Assembly: GCA_023935145.1 (NCBI GenBank)
Contig: CM043701.1
Span: 74,584,817-74,648,816, forward strand
Direction: 5' to 3'
Length of the DNA: 64,000 bases
Origin: Bretschneidera sinensis
Lineage: Eukaryota > Streptophyta > Magnoliopsida > Brassicales > Akaniaceae
The notes under the pieces are model-generated. The model was not told where the DNA came from, made no database searches, and worked only from the letters and a program-made list of their open reading frames with translations. Of this stretch, positions 53,549 through 64,000 are shown piece by piece. Position 1 is the stretch's first letter. Each line of letters starts with the position of its first letter. The translations under genes were made by a program, and so were the position numbers.

Positions 53549-56195
53549 TGTAACGACCCATCCCGGGTTGGCCACCCCGAAACAATGTCATCACATTTTG
53601 AGAATCCCAGCACAACACATATATGCAACAATAAAAATAAATATTACCAATAGAACTTTCAATCAAACCGTAAAATGCATGAGGATTTACAAATAAATTT
53701 TTCGTTTTTATTTTCTCATTAGTCTAAGGATGATGACACGTACGCGGCTTACAGAAAATGATTTCTTCTGAACCTCAACTCATCAAACTATTTGCCAAGC
53801 CTGCTACCTGAAAATCATTGTACAGTGAGGAGTGAGCTTCACAAGCTCAGTGAATTAAATTTACTGAAAGTATTCCAAACTCCATCAATAATCTTTTAAT
53901 ATTAAAATTTATTATTCGCATAACCTGATGACAACTTTCTATTTTCAATCTCTTCTTTTCAATCATTGGTTCAGCTTAAGACTATCAACTCTCTCCTAAT
54001 TACCTCGTAATGAGATTCATATAAAAAATCCATCATTTAGATAAGTCTTATCACCCTACTGTCTCTTTCTATGAAACTCAACATTCTATAATTAAATTCA
54101 CAAAAAATATCACATCTCAGCATCTCAAAAATCCCATCATTATAGCTGTCTCTTTTTATGAGATCCAGCCATCTATAATTTAATTCACAATTAATATACA
54201 ACATCTCATCATCTCAAAAATCTCATCATTATAGCTGTCTCTTTTTATGAGACTCAGCCATCTATAATTTAATTCACAATTAATATACCACATCTCAAAA
54301 AAATGCAACAATAATTAAAACAGATGCAGATGCATGAATGATTATGATGGGAACGTCTTCCCACCTGTCGACAGGTTGTTATTATCTTAGACCGGCTGCC
54401 CTCCCGGTTCTTTTATTCTCATTAGACCGGCTGCCTTCCCGGTTAATTCCAGCATATACCGGCTGTCACGGTTTTCACTTTTCATCCAGCATATACCGGC
54501 TGTCACGGTTATTTTATTAGACCGGCTGCCTTCCCGGTTCTTTCGGTTATATTATTAAATGCATATGCGCATGAACAATGATATGAAACAGTAATATAAA
54601 CAGTAATATAAAAACAATATAAAGATTCAAACTACTTAATTTGGCTATCCTGATTATCCACAAATTTTATATAACAAAGTTTCTTTAAAAATTTCTTACA
54701 TCCAATCATCCTGATTTTTATCAGATTATATAAAAATTCTACTAAATTCTTCTCTTCCCAAATCACATCAAATAATCAATTAAAGTCTGTCAAGATCCAC
54801 TAAATTTCATCTCAAATCATCCACCAAAATTTGTCAAGATCTACTAAAATTCATCTCAAATCATCCACTAAAATTTGTCAAGATCTACTAAAATTCATCT
54901 TGTCATAACTCGTATTAAAACATCAATATATCTCATCAATAATTTATTTATTGCTTTTATTCTCAAATAAACTTATGATTTCTAAAAATATCATCTCTCA
55001 CCGAAAAATATTTCTACATGTCTAAATTTTCTATCATACCCATAATCAATTTTTCATCTATCACCCAAGCATACTTAAATAATTAAAATTAATATTATCA
55101 CCAAATAATTGATTTTTCATTTAGACTACTTAAAGTAAATCCAACTCACCCTGTAGCATTTAAAGCTACTCGTGGGTCACCTTATTGCTTTTCCCGGTTC
55201 TTCTCAGAAATTTCTCCCGTTATAGGATAGTCAACACCTGACATAATATTTGTATTAAATTTCTAATTATTTCTTAAATTCATCGAAAACCACTCCCTAA
55301 GAAAATTCTCACTTTGAACTCCGAGAATTTCGTATATGCTAAAAATTCAAAAATAAATATTAAACTATTACCTCATAATACTGATAGCTTTTCATGATCT
55401 TCTATAAAATTCTGCAGAAAACTGTTTCAAAATTTTGCTCTTTTGACTTTTCTTTGGGTCTCCAAATATTGTGAGAAATACAAGAATTTGAAAGAAAGAA
55501 ACTGAACGATTGAAATCGTTCAGTATACAACTTATATATATATATATATATAGGCGAAGTGCTTCAGCCTCCCCTTCCATCAAAATTGCAAGCCTTTTTA
55601 AAAAAATTCTCCATGTTTGCAAAGTTGCTTCAGCCGCCCCCTCCACTAAAATTGCAAGCCTTTTAAAAACAAATTCTCCACGTTTTTGAACTCTCTCCCA
55701 CCTAACAAATACTTGGCAGCAAGGCTGCCAATTTTGACTTTGAATTTTTTTTTTTTTAACTTTTCTTTTCAAATAATATTTTAATATATATTATTTTTTT
55801 TTCTTTTTATTAGTCTTTAGCAGCCACCCCCTACCTAACTCTCTCATCATTTTGTTTTGTCTCTTTTTATTTATTTATTTTTTTTAAAAAAAAACCTCCA
55901 CTAAGTAATGGTGGAAGCACCATTTTTTTTTTATATTTTCTTTCTTTCTTTTCCTTTACTTTTTCCTTTTTCCTTTTTCTTTTTCTTTTATTTTATTTAT
56001 TCTTGTCTTTGGTCTGGGACTTTCACGTCCCAGATTTTTTTTTACTATTCACCCTTTTTACTATTCACGATTTACTGTTCACATTTTTTTTTATTTGATT
56101 CAATATTAATCCTTCGCATAAATATATTAATTAAAATTCATGACATATTTATCAAATTACTTCTTTACCCTTAATTCATGAATACGGATATTACA
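53549..56195 (-). repeat. Element H 3' LTR (2647 bp)
   Basis: Bounded by TGTAACGACCC and ...GATATTACA on the plus strand. Internal repeats: three about 88-bp tandem units (54061-54300), five ACCGGCTG...CGGTT inverted-repeat units (54390-54540), three 44-bp tandem units (54789-54920) and a TA microsatellite (about 55531-55551). Confidence 0.9.
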
Positions 56196-56215
56196 ATTCT
56201 ACCCACCTTACAAAA
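56196..56215 (-). other. Element H polypurine tract
   Basis: The element strand has TAAGGTGGGTAGAAT immediately before the LTR start TGTAATATCC. Confidence 0.75.
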
Positions 56216-59150
56216 ATTTCGTCCTCGAAATTTCTTTACTTTACTCCATAATCAAAATATAAATAATCTTTCTTCGTACTTGTCTTACGCTTTCATGAAA
56301 TCTCTTCAACATCCTTATTCAGCCATCGAACTTTACACTAGTGAAATTATTCTTTTACACAAGACTTACTCTTTTTTGTCCAAAATTCTCGCTGGTACTT
56401 ATATATAGGTCCAAATTTTTTTTTTTGAATTTCCATAACTTAGCTTGAAATATCATGTAAACACTTTCTTAAAAGTGAAACATGAAATACATTATATAAA
56501 TGTTTTAATTCCGGAGGCAAATTCAAGTTACTCACAACTAATCCAACTTTCTCAACAATCTCATAGGTCCCACATACTTCGGATTCAACTTTCTTTTTCC
56601 ATTTAAATCTCAATATACATTTTCATTGAGATATTTCTCAATACACCCAATCACCTACTTAAGACTCAAGAGGTCAACTCTAGGTTGCTTTACGGTTTTC
56701 TCTAACAAATTTGATCATCTCTAGCTCAATAATAAATAGACCAGATATATTTTTCTTTCATTTCTTCCCAACATATAGGAGTTCTATACCTCATATCTTT
56801 CGATGTCTCAATGAGTACCATCCCAATACAAATTTGATACTTGATTATTATAAACAACTTCAATCAATGGCATGTAAGCATATCAATTTACTGAAAAATT
56901 TATCACATTTGTTCTTAGCATATTTTATAGTATTCTAAAAATCCAATATGAGCATGAAAATTTATTATATTACCACTGTGTACTCGTGGCTTTCTGAAAT
57001 CCTCTCCCAATACCAAGATATAAATCTAGTATCTTTCTTTAACATTATGCTCAATGATACTCCATACAATATCACAATCTCAACTACATCCTTCTTCAAT
57101 CTTGACCATCAGAATTTCTGTCTCAATCCTCTATATTTCTTTTTGTTACTTGATTGGGGACACCATCCATGTACCAACATCAAACTACCTTCATTTCATA
57201 TTTGAACTCAAAATGCTTTCTGGTAAGCACTCAATGCTTAATCTTTTTCTGTCTCTTTATCTCTACCTTACATCTCTAAAACATTTCATTATGGATGACT
57301 GTACAACCATATTTATTAACCATGATCCTTTATCACTGGTATTCAACTTCATTCTTATTTCTCTTAAATTTATCATTAATTTCATATAAGGACTCCCAAT
57401 AACAGTTAACTTTCTTGTAGACTTTCTACTAAATGTACCAATTATCATCTTCGTATGCTCTAGATGATAGTGAACTGTGCAATCATCGTTACTAATCAAC
57501 TTCATCTACCATCTCTGCCTCCAATTCAACTCCCTCTGGTTAGGTAAGTATGTCCAACTTTACTATCTCATAAGTGGCTCCATAAAGACGATATCTCCAA
57601 TATTTAAAGTAAACACTATAGCAGCCAACTCTAAGTCATGAGTAAGGAAATTTCTTATCATAAATCCTCAATTTCCTAGAAGTATAGCCCATAAATTTTC
57701 TATGTTACACTTATCCTAATCATTGATATGACTTATCATTATACACCACAAATCCTTCATCAATAGAAGGAAACACCAATACCGGAGCTGTAGTCAATTT
57801 CTCCTTTAGTAATTGAACATTTTTCTCACACTTCCTTCACCATACAAATCTCACATCTTTACTGGTCAATTTATTCAACAGCAATTCAATAATAGACAAA
57901 TTCTGAAAGAATCTTCTACAACAATCAGCTAATCCCAAGAAGATTCTAATATCAGTTATTTTAGTTAGTTTCTCTCAACTTAACATTATCTCTACCTTTT
58001 GTGGATCAACTGTTATGCCGTTTCCGAATATTATATGTTCAAAGAAAGTTATTTCCTTCAACCAACATTCACACTTAGAAACTTTGCCTATAATTTCTCT
58101 CTCCTTAGAATCTCTGGCACACTGTTTAATGGTCCATATGTTGTTTTTCCTTCTCAGAATATATCAGAATGTCATTACTAAACACAACCATAAGATTATC
58201 AAGAAACAGTTTAAATATTTATTCATCAAGTCCATAAATGTTTCTGGAACATTAGTTAATCCAAATATCATCACAAGAAACTTATAACCATAACATGTCA
58301 TAAAAACAATCTTAGGCATGCTTCCCTTCTCTATCTTCAATTGGTGATAATTTGATCTCAGATTTATCTTAGAAAACACTCTCACTTCTTACAACTGCTC
58401 AAACAATTCATCTTGGGTAAAATGTATTTATTCTTATTCAACTATCTGTAGTCTATACACATCCTTATCGTTCCATCTTCCTTCTTCACTAATAACACCT
58501 GACTCCCCAAATACATTAGGTCAGATAAATTGTTTATCCACAAATTCTTAAAACGGTACGTTCAACTTTCTTAATTCAGCTGACGTCATTCTGTAGGGTG
58601 CTATTAAATATATGTGATAATCCTGGTATCACATCAATAGAGACTTTAATCTCCCTACTTGGAGGCAACCTAAACAACTCATCAAAAATTAATTTAGAAT
58701 ATTCTTTCATCACTATCTCCTTTTTATAATTCATGATATATGTCCAATACTCCTTAAAACCCTTCTTCAATCATCTCCTATTGGCCAGAACAAAAATAAG
58801 ATAGTTAAAAGTATCTCACGACTATATCTTGAACCTTCTTTCTGGAATAATCAATCCAAACATAAAACATCGATAACCAATTATTTCCCTAAATAAATTA
58901 TATTCAAAGATAATAAATCAACTTTAGATTTTTTTTTGTCACTGGTACGAATCACACAATCCCTCATGAATATTCATGATTATCACTCTATCTCAAGTGA
59001 GAACTTTAACAAGGATATTTTGCAATCCAGGGACTAATAAATTCTTCAATAGATTTTATATGAATACTGGATGCAAAAGAATGGGTTGCTTCAAAGTCAA
59101 CCAACATTGACATGTCCACCTTCTCCACACATAAAGTATTTCAAAATTTG
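56216..59150 (-). pseudogene. Element H pol, heavily degraded
   Basis: Only fragments can be read. The RT linker and start lie at 58770-58576 (LPPSREIKVSIDVIPG). RT motifs lie at 58385-58164 ([23 protein letters not shown] split by decay, then [24 protein letters not shown]). The RNase H to integrase linker lies at 57505-57263 (TFSRKST, INLREIRMKLN). No frame exceeds about 80 codons. The integrase core and chromodomain, expected between 57250 and 56250, are not recognisable by eye. Confidence 0.75.
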
Positions 59151-60508
59151 AAAATTCTGGGATAAATATCTTTTCTGATTATAATAAACTTTTATATCCC
59201 AATCATACATCAGATTGTCACTTCCACTTGGTGGCATACTTACTTTCTCTACCATGACTTCCAGTTCTTATAATCTGTCTCCCAAATCTAAGGGTCTCAC
59301 CAATAGTATTCTGAGCTACAGAAGTAATAGGTCATGAGTTCCTCTGACTCTGTTTCTTCAGTTTCCTGGGACAAGGAACTCTTCCTTTGGGTGGTCTCCT
59401 ACTCTACACAATCATATTACCACTACCTCCATAACTTTCCTGTCTAAGCCTCTTTAACGACTCTTTCTCTTTCCCTTAAATTCCATCACATCTCTCTAGA
59501 TCTGAAATAATATACCCACCAATCTGACATAATTCATATGCCTCATGTAAGATAGTTTCGATCAAACCTTAAAATATAGTTCATCTTTGAACCTCTTACA
59601 GTTCTTCTCCTCTTGGTTTACCAAATTTTTTATTTTTTTATATATATATATATTTTTTTTTACAACCATTGACAAAACCATAAATCTGCTATCATAACGA
59701 GCCACAGTTAACACATTTACCCCAAATAAATAATATCTCTATCTGGTTGAGCTCTAGAGATATAAGGAAAAAAAATATCTATTAAGAAAAAAAAAACTTC
59801 TTTAAACCTATTTCAGGTTACGGGTCTATCAAATTTGTACTTACTTGGAAAGAATATCCTTCCATCATTCACGGGTCTATCAAATTTGTGCTTACTTGGA
59901 AAGAATATCCTTCCATCATTCTAAAATTTCTCCTTCTAACTTAAACGAAGTAAAAACAATCGTCTGTCTATCACTTACTGGTCAAATACCAAATAATGTC
60001 TCTTACATGTTTCTCCCAAAACTCAGGTGTAAAAGGATTCATAGATCCTTTAAACAACAAAGCATTTAGCTTACTTATATCTCTATGCATTTTATGCATA
60101 AATCCACTTTTCCCCTTTTTAAGTGTCTACCATTACTGAATTAACAACGTCAGGCACTGCTCTAGTCTGCTTATCAAGTCTATGCTATAAGTTATCCACT
60201 CGATTATCTGATACATTCATTTTCTCAAAAGCATGAGTAAGAGCTTATCTTAGCTCATCTCTTTCAACTTCAGATTCTCTCATACCTCAATTATATTACT
60301 AATATCAATCATATTATCAACACTTTCTATTCTAGGAACCACAGAGACTTATCAAAAATATTGTGGGCCTACCACGCCCTTTCAAATCAATAATTTTAAA
60401 TCTAGCTCTAGCGCGTCCACGTATCATCCTCAGACCGTTCATTATAATTTACTTTAATCTTCTACTTTCTTACCTTTTTATGCAGTCTACAGAATCATAA
60501 AACCTAAT
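59151..60508 (-). pseudogene. Element H gag/protease region, decayed
   Basis: This is the position expected for gag and protease, between PBS and RT. I see only short frames and no intact zinc knuckle or protease motif. A 40-bp direct repeat (unit with gtgcttacttggaaagaat) lies at 59823-59925. Confidence 0.5.
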
Positions 60509-60520
60509 GCTCTGATACCA
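60509..60520 (-). other. Element H primer-binding site, initiator tRNA-Met
   Basis: TGGTATCAGAGC on the element strand, 4 nt from the LTR end. Confidence 0.9.
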
Positions 60521-60524
60521 AAAT

Positions 60525-63184
60525 TGTAACGACCCATCCCGGGTTGGCCACCCCGAAACAATGTCATCACATTTTGAGAATCCCAGCACAACACATATAT
60601 GCAACAATAAAAATAAATATTACCAATAGAACTTTACATCAAACCGTAAAATGCATGAGGATTTACAAATAAATTTTTCATTTTTATTTTCTCATTAGTC
60701 TGAGGATGATGACACGTACGCGGCTTACAGAAAATGATTTCTTCTGAACCTCAACTCATCAAACTATTTGCCAAGCCTGCTACCTGAAAATCATTGTACA
60801 GTGAGGAGTGAGCTTCACAAGCTCAGTGAATTAAATTTACTGAAAGTATTCCAAACTCCATCAATAATCCTTTAATATTAAAATTTATTATTCGCATAAC
60901 CTGATGACAACTTTCTATTTTCAATCTCTTCTTTTCAATCATTAGTTCACCTTAAGACTATCAACTCTCTCCTAATTACCTCGTAATGAGATTCATATAA
61001 AAAATCCATCATTTAGATAAGTCTTATCACCCTACTGTCTCTTTCTATGAAACTCAACATTCTATAATTAAATTCACAAAAAATATCACATCTCAGCATC
61101 TCAAAAATCTCATCATTATAGCTGTCTCTTTTTATGAGATCCAACCATCTATAATTTAATTCACAATTAATATACAACATCTCATCATCTCAAAAATCTC
61201 ATCATTATAGCTGTCTCTTTTTATGAGACTCAGCCATCTATAATTTAATTCACAATTAATATACCACATCTCAAAAAAATGCAACAATAATTAAAACAGA
61301 TGCAGATGCATGAATGATTATGATGGGAACGTCTTCCCACCTGTCGACAGGTTGTTATTATCTTAGACCGGCTGCCCTCCCGGTTCTTTTATTCTCATTA
61401 GACCGGCTGCCTTCCCGGTTAATTCCAGCATATACCGGCTGTCACGGTTTTCACTTTTCATCCCAGCATATACCGGCTGTCACGGTTATTTCATTAGACC
61501 GGCTGCCTTCCCGGTTCTTTCGGTTATATTATTAAATGCATATGCGCATGAACAATGATATGAAACAGTAATATAAACAGTAATATAAAAACAATATAAA
61601 GATTCAAACTACTTAATTTGGCTATCCTGATTATCCACAAATTTTATATAACAAAGTTTCTTTAAAAATTTCTTACATCCAATCATCCTGATTTTTATCA
61701 GATTATATAAAAATTCTACTAAATTCTTCTCTTCCCAAATCACATCAAATAATCAATTAAAGTCTGTCAAGATCCACTAAATTTCATCTCAAATCATCCA
61801 CCAAAATTTGTCAAGATCTACTAAAATTCACCTCAAATCATCCACCAAAATTTGTCAAGATCTACTAAAATTCATCTCGTCATAACTCGTATTAAAACAT
61901 CAATATATCTCATCAATAATTTATTTATTGCTTTTATTCTCAAATAAACTTATGATTTCTAAAAATATCATCTCTCACCGAAAAATATTTCTACATGTCT
62001 AAATTTTCTATCATACCCATAATCAATTTTTCATCTATCACCCAAGCATACTTAAATAATTAAAATTAATATTATCACCAAATAATTGATTTTTCATTTA
62101 GACTACTTAAAGTAAATCCAACTCACCCTGTAGCATTTAAAGCTACTCGTGGGTCACCTTCTTGCTTTTCCTGGTTTTTCTCAGAAATTTCTCCCGTTGT
62201 AGGATAGTCAACACCTGACATAATATTTGTATTAAATTTCTAATTATTTCTTAAATTCATCGAAAACCATTCCCTAAGAAAATTCTCACTTTGAACTCCG
62301 AGAATTTCGTATATGCTAAAAATTCAAAAATAAATATTAAACTATTACCTCATAATACTGATAGCTTCTCATGATCTTCTATAAAATTCTGCAGAAAACT
62401 CTTTCAAAATTTTCCTCTTTTGACTTTTCTTTGGGTCTCCAAATATTGTGAGAAATACAAGAATTTGAAAGAAAGAAACTGAACGATTGAAATCGTTCAG
62501 TATACAACTTATATATTATATATATATATATATATATAGGCGAAGTGCTTCAGCCTCCCCTTCCATCAAAATTGCAAGCCTTTTTAAAAAAATTCTCCAT
62601 GTTTGCAAAGTTGCTTCAGCCGCCCCCTCCACTAAAATTGCAAGCCTTTTAAAAAAAAATTCTCCACGTTTTTGAACTCTCTCCCACCTAACAAATACTT
62701 GGCAGCAAGGCTGCCAATTTTAACTTTGAATTTTTTTTTTTAACTTTTCTTTTAAAATAATATTTTAATATATATTATTTTTTTTCTTTTTATTAGTCTT
62801 TAGTGCCCACCCCCTACCTAACTCTCTCATCATTTTGTTTTGTCTCTTTTTATTTATTTATTTTTTTTTTAAAAAAAACCTCCACTAAGTAATGGTGGAA
62901 GCACCATTTTTTTTATATTTTCTTTCTTTCTTTTCCTTTTCCTTTACTTTTTCCTTTTTCTTTTATTTTATTTATTCTTGTCTTTGGTCTGGGACTTTCA
63001 CGTCCGAGATTTTTTTTTACTATTCACCCTTTTTACTATTCATGATTTACTATTCATAATTTACTGTTCACATTTTTTTTTATTTGATTCAATATTAATC
63101 CTTCACATAAATATATTAATTAAAATTCATGACATATTTATCAAATTACTTCTTTACCCTTAATTCATGAATACGGATATTACA
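60525..63184 (-). repeat. Element H 5' LTR (2660 bp)
   Basis: It has the same repeats as the 3' LTR: 88-bp units, ACCGGCTG units (61366-61515), 44-bp units (61767-61880) and a TA microsatellite (62511-62538), longer here. By eye only a few differences per 200 bp separate the two LTRs. Confidence 0.9.
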
Positions 63185-63189
63185 ATCTC

Positions 63190-64000
63190 CCTATTTAGTT
63201 ATGGTTTAAACGGACCACACGAACTTCCTAGAATCCCTATTCGGTTACTCCTATTTCATTCATGGCATGTTTTACCCTGGCTTTGCATAGATAACAATCC
63301 AACATCATATTTATTTATTCAACCATTCATAAAAGCATAGCTTCTCTATTTGGCACATCATTATGCCTCAAGAAGGAATCAAAATAATAAACAGCATTAA
63401 GAACAATAAAACATACTCTTTGAAAAACAAAGTAAATTCAAACTTGTCCACATAGCACTCAAAACATAGGTTTAGGATCTATCTATCCTTAACACAAAAA
63501 TATCTACTCTATGATAATATTCAAACAAACCATGTTCATATTATAAAACATCAACATAGCTAGATAAGAATAATACAAAACCGGAGAACAATGATTTAAA
63601 AGCTTGATGCGTAGCCTCCCAGAGTGTCTCCAACTCTCCTTTTGTGTCTCCTCTTCTCTAAATTTTGTTTTCTTCTTTTACAACCGCCCTCCTCTTCTTG
63701 TTCAGCTAGGGTTTCAATTTATAACTTTTAGAATCCACGGGCTGGTGCTGCAGCACCAACATCCCGGCGCTGCAGCTTCAAAACATATTTTTAACCCTAG
63801 TCTGGCGCTGCAGCTTCAACATCCCAGCGCTGGAGCGCCAACTTTCTGCCCAAATCCTCTCTTTTTGTCAGCTACCAGCGCTGCAGCGCCAACATCCCAG
63901 CGATGCAGCCTTGAGTTTCTATCTCCTTTATGCATTTTGGAGTTCTAGTGCTCTCCAGTGCTCCAGCAAGTGTCTGCACAGCAGATTTCCATGACTTAGC
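63190..64000 (-). repeat. Element E 5' LTR, upstream part, runs off the window
   Basis: It resumes the E LTR after H and matches 47927-48735. It contains GGCGCTGCAGCGCC-type motifs at 63743-63905. About 150 bp of LTR should lie beyond the window. Confidence 0.88.

Larger units (their letters stand above)
53549..63184 (-). mobile_element. Element H: Tekay/Del-like chromovirus, TSD ATCTC
   Basis: On the minus strand: 5' LTR (63184-60525), initiator tRNA-Met PBS (60520-60509), decayed gag and pol (60500-56230), PPT (56215-56196) and 3' LTR (56195-53549). It is flanked by ATCTC at 53544-53548 and 63185-63189. The long LTRs (about 2.65 kb), tRNA-Met PBS and PPT context (GGACGAAATTTTTG...GGTGGGTAGAAT) fit the Tekay/Del lineage. 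The LTRs are nearly identical while pol is heavily degraded. Confidence 0.88.
47452..64000 (-). mobile_element. Element E: G-family Athila-like element, extends beyond window
   Basis: Minus strand. The 5' LTR (from past 64000 down to 53069) is interrupted by H. Then come PBS (53062-53045), gag, protease, fused RT/integrase remnants, 3' non-coding region, PPT and 3' LTR (48883-47452). The left flank GACAC (47447-47451) is the candidate TSD, and its partner lies outside the window. It is the same family as G and retains about 100 codons more of pol. Confidence 0.9.

Overview
The window is a stack of nested plant LTR retrotransposons. I found no host gene, tRNA, rRNA or CRISPR array. The primer-binding sites match plant tRNA-Asp (Ty3/gypsy, Athila-like elements) or initiator tRNA-Met (Ty1/copia and a Tekay/Del-like chromovirus). 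Together with the Gag, protease, reverse-transcriptase and integrase motifs, this points to a repeat-rich eudicot, probably a woody one. I cannot name the species from sequence alone.

Layout. 1-935 is unclassified AT-rich DNA. Element A (936-7099, minus) is an Athila-like element inserted in a copia LTR fragment (7100-7343). 7344-8307 is unassigned. 8308-9777 (minus) is a chromovirus integrase/chromodomain relic, and copia element COP1 (9778-26419, plus) is inserted in it. COP1 is split by three insertions: an A-family solo LTR (9796-11002, TSD GCATA), F2 (13762-17299, TSD AGCCT) and G (18019-25723, TSD ACTCC). The COP1 3' LTR is cut by element B (26420-38928). B is interrupted by D (29135-36000, TSD AAACT), and D by a D-family solo LTR, D2 (about 30933-32179, probable TSD GGTGG). 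F (38929-46244) starts inside the 3' LTR of B and ends against a D-like LTR fragment, without a TSD. Next come a second copia-like LTR fragment (46859-47451), element E (47452 to the window end, minus; same family as G), and the Tekay-like element H (53549-63184, minus, TSD ATCTC) inside the 5' LTR of E. The deepest stack has five layers: chromovirus relic, COP1, B, D, D2.

How the parts relate. The six Athila-like elements (A, F2, G, B, D, F), and E, encode Gag with or without protease and have lost most or all of RT, RNase H and integrase. They keep a long, conserved 3' non-coding region. It holds a 45-nt gap-free two-hairpin motif, a hairpin next to an internal polypurine tract, and a third stem-loop. 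This looks like a non-autonomous group that retained cis-acting RNA signals.

Most notable observation. Five LTRs of families D, D2 and F carry the plant snRNA-gene upstream sequence element (consensus RTCCCACATCG, exact or with one or two changes), each exactly 33 nt upstream of a TATATAA box. That is the Pol II snRNA-promoter geometry. Unrelated LTR families also carry arrays of 14-bp GC-rich palindromes just upstream of TATA (TGCGMTCGAKCGCA in A/B/D; GGCGCTGCAGCGCC in G/E; a GCACAC/GTGTGC type in the second copia LTR). Elements G and F have left and right LTRs that differ by large blocks, so LTR modules have been exchanged.
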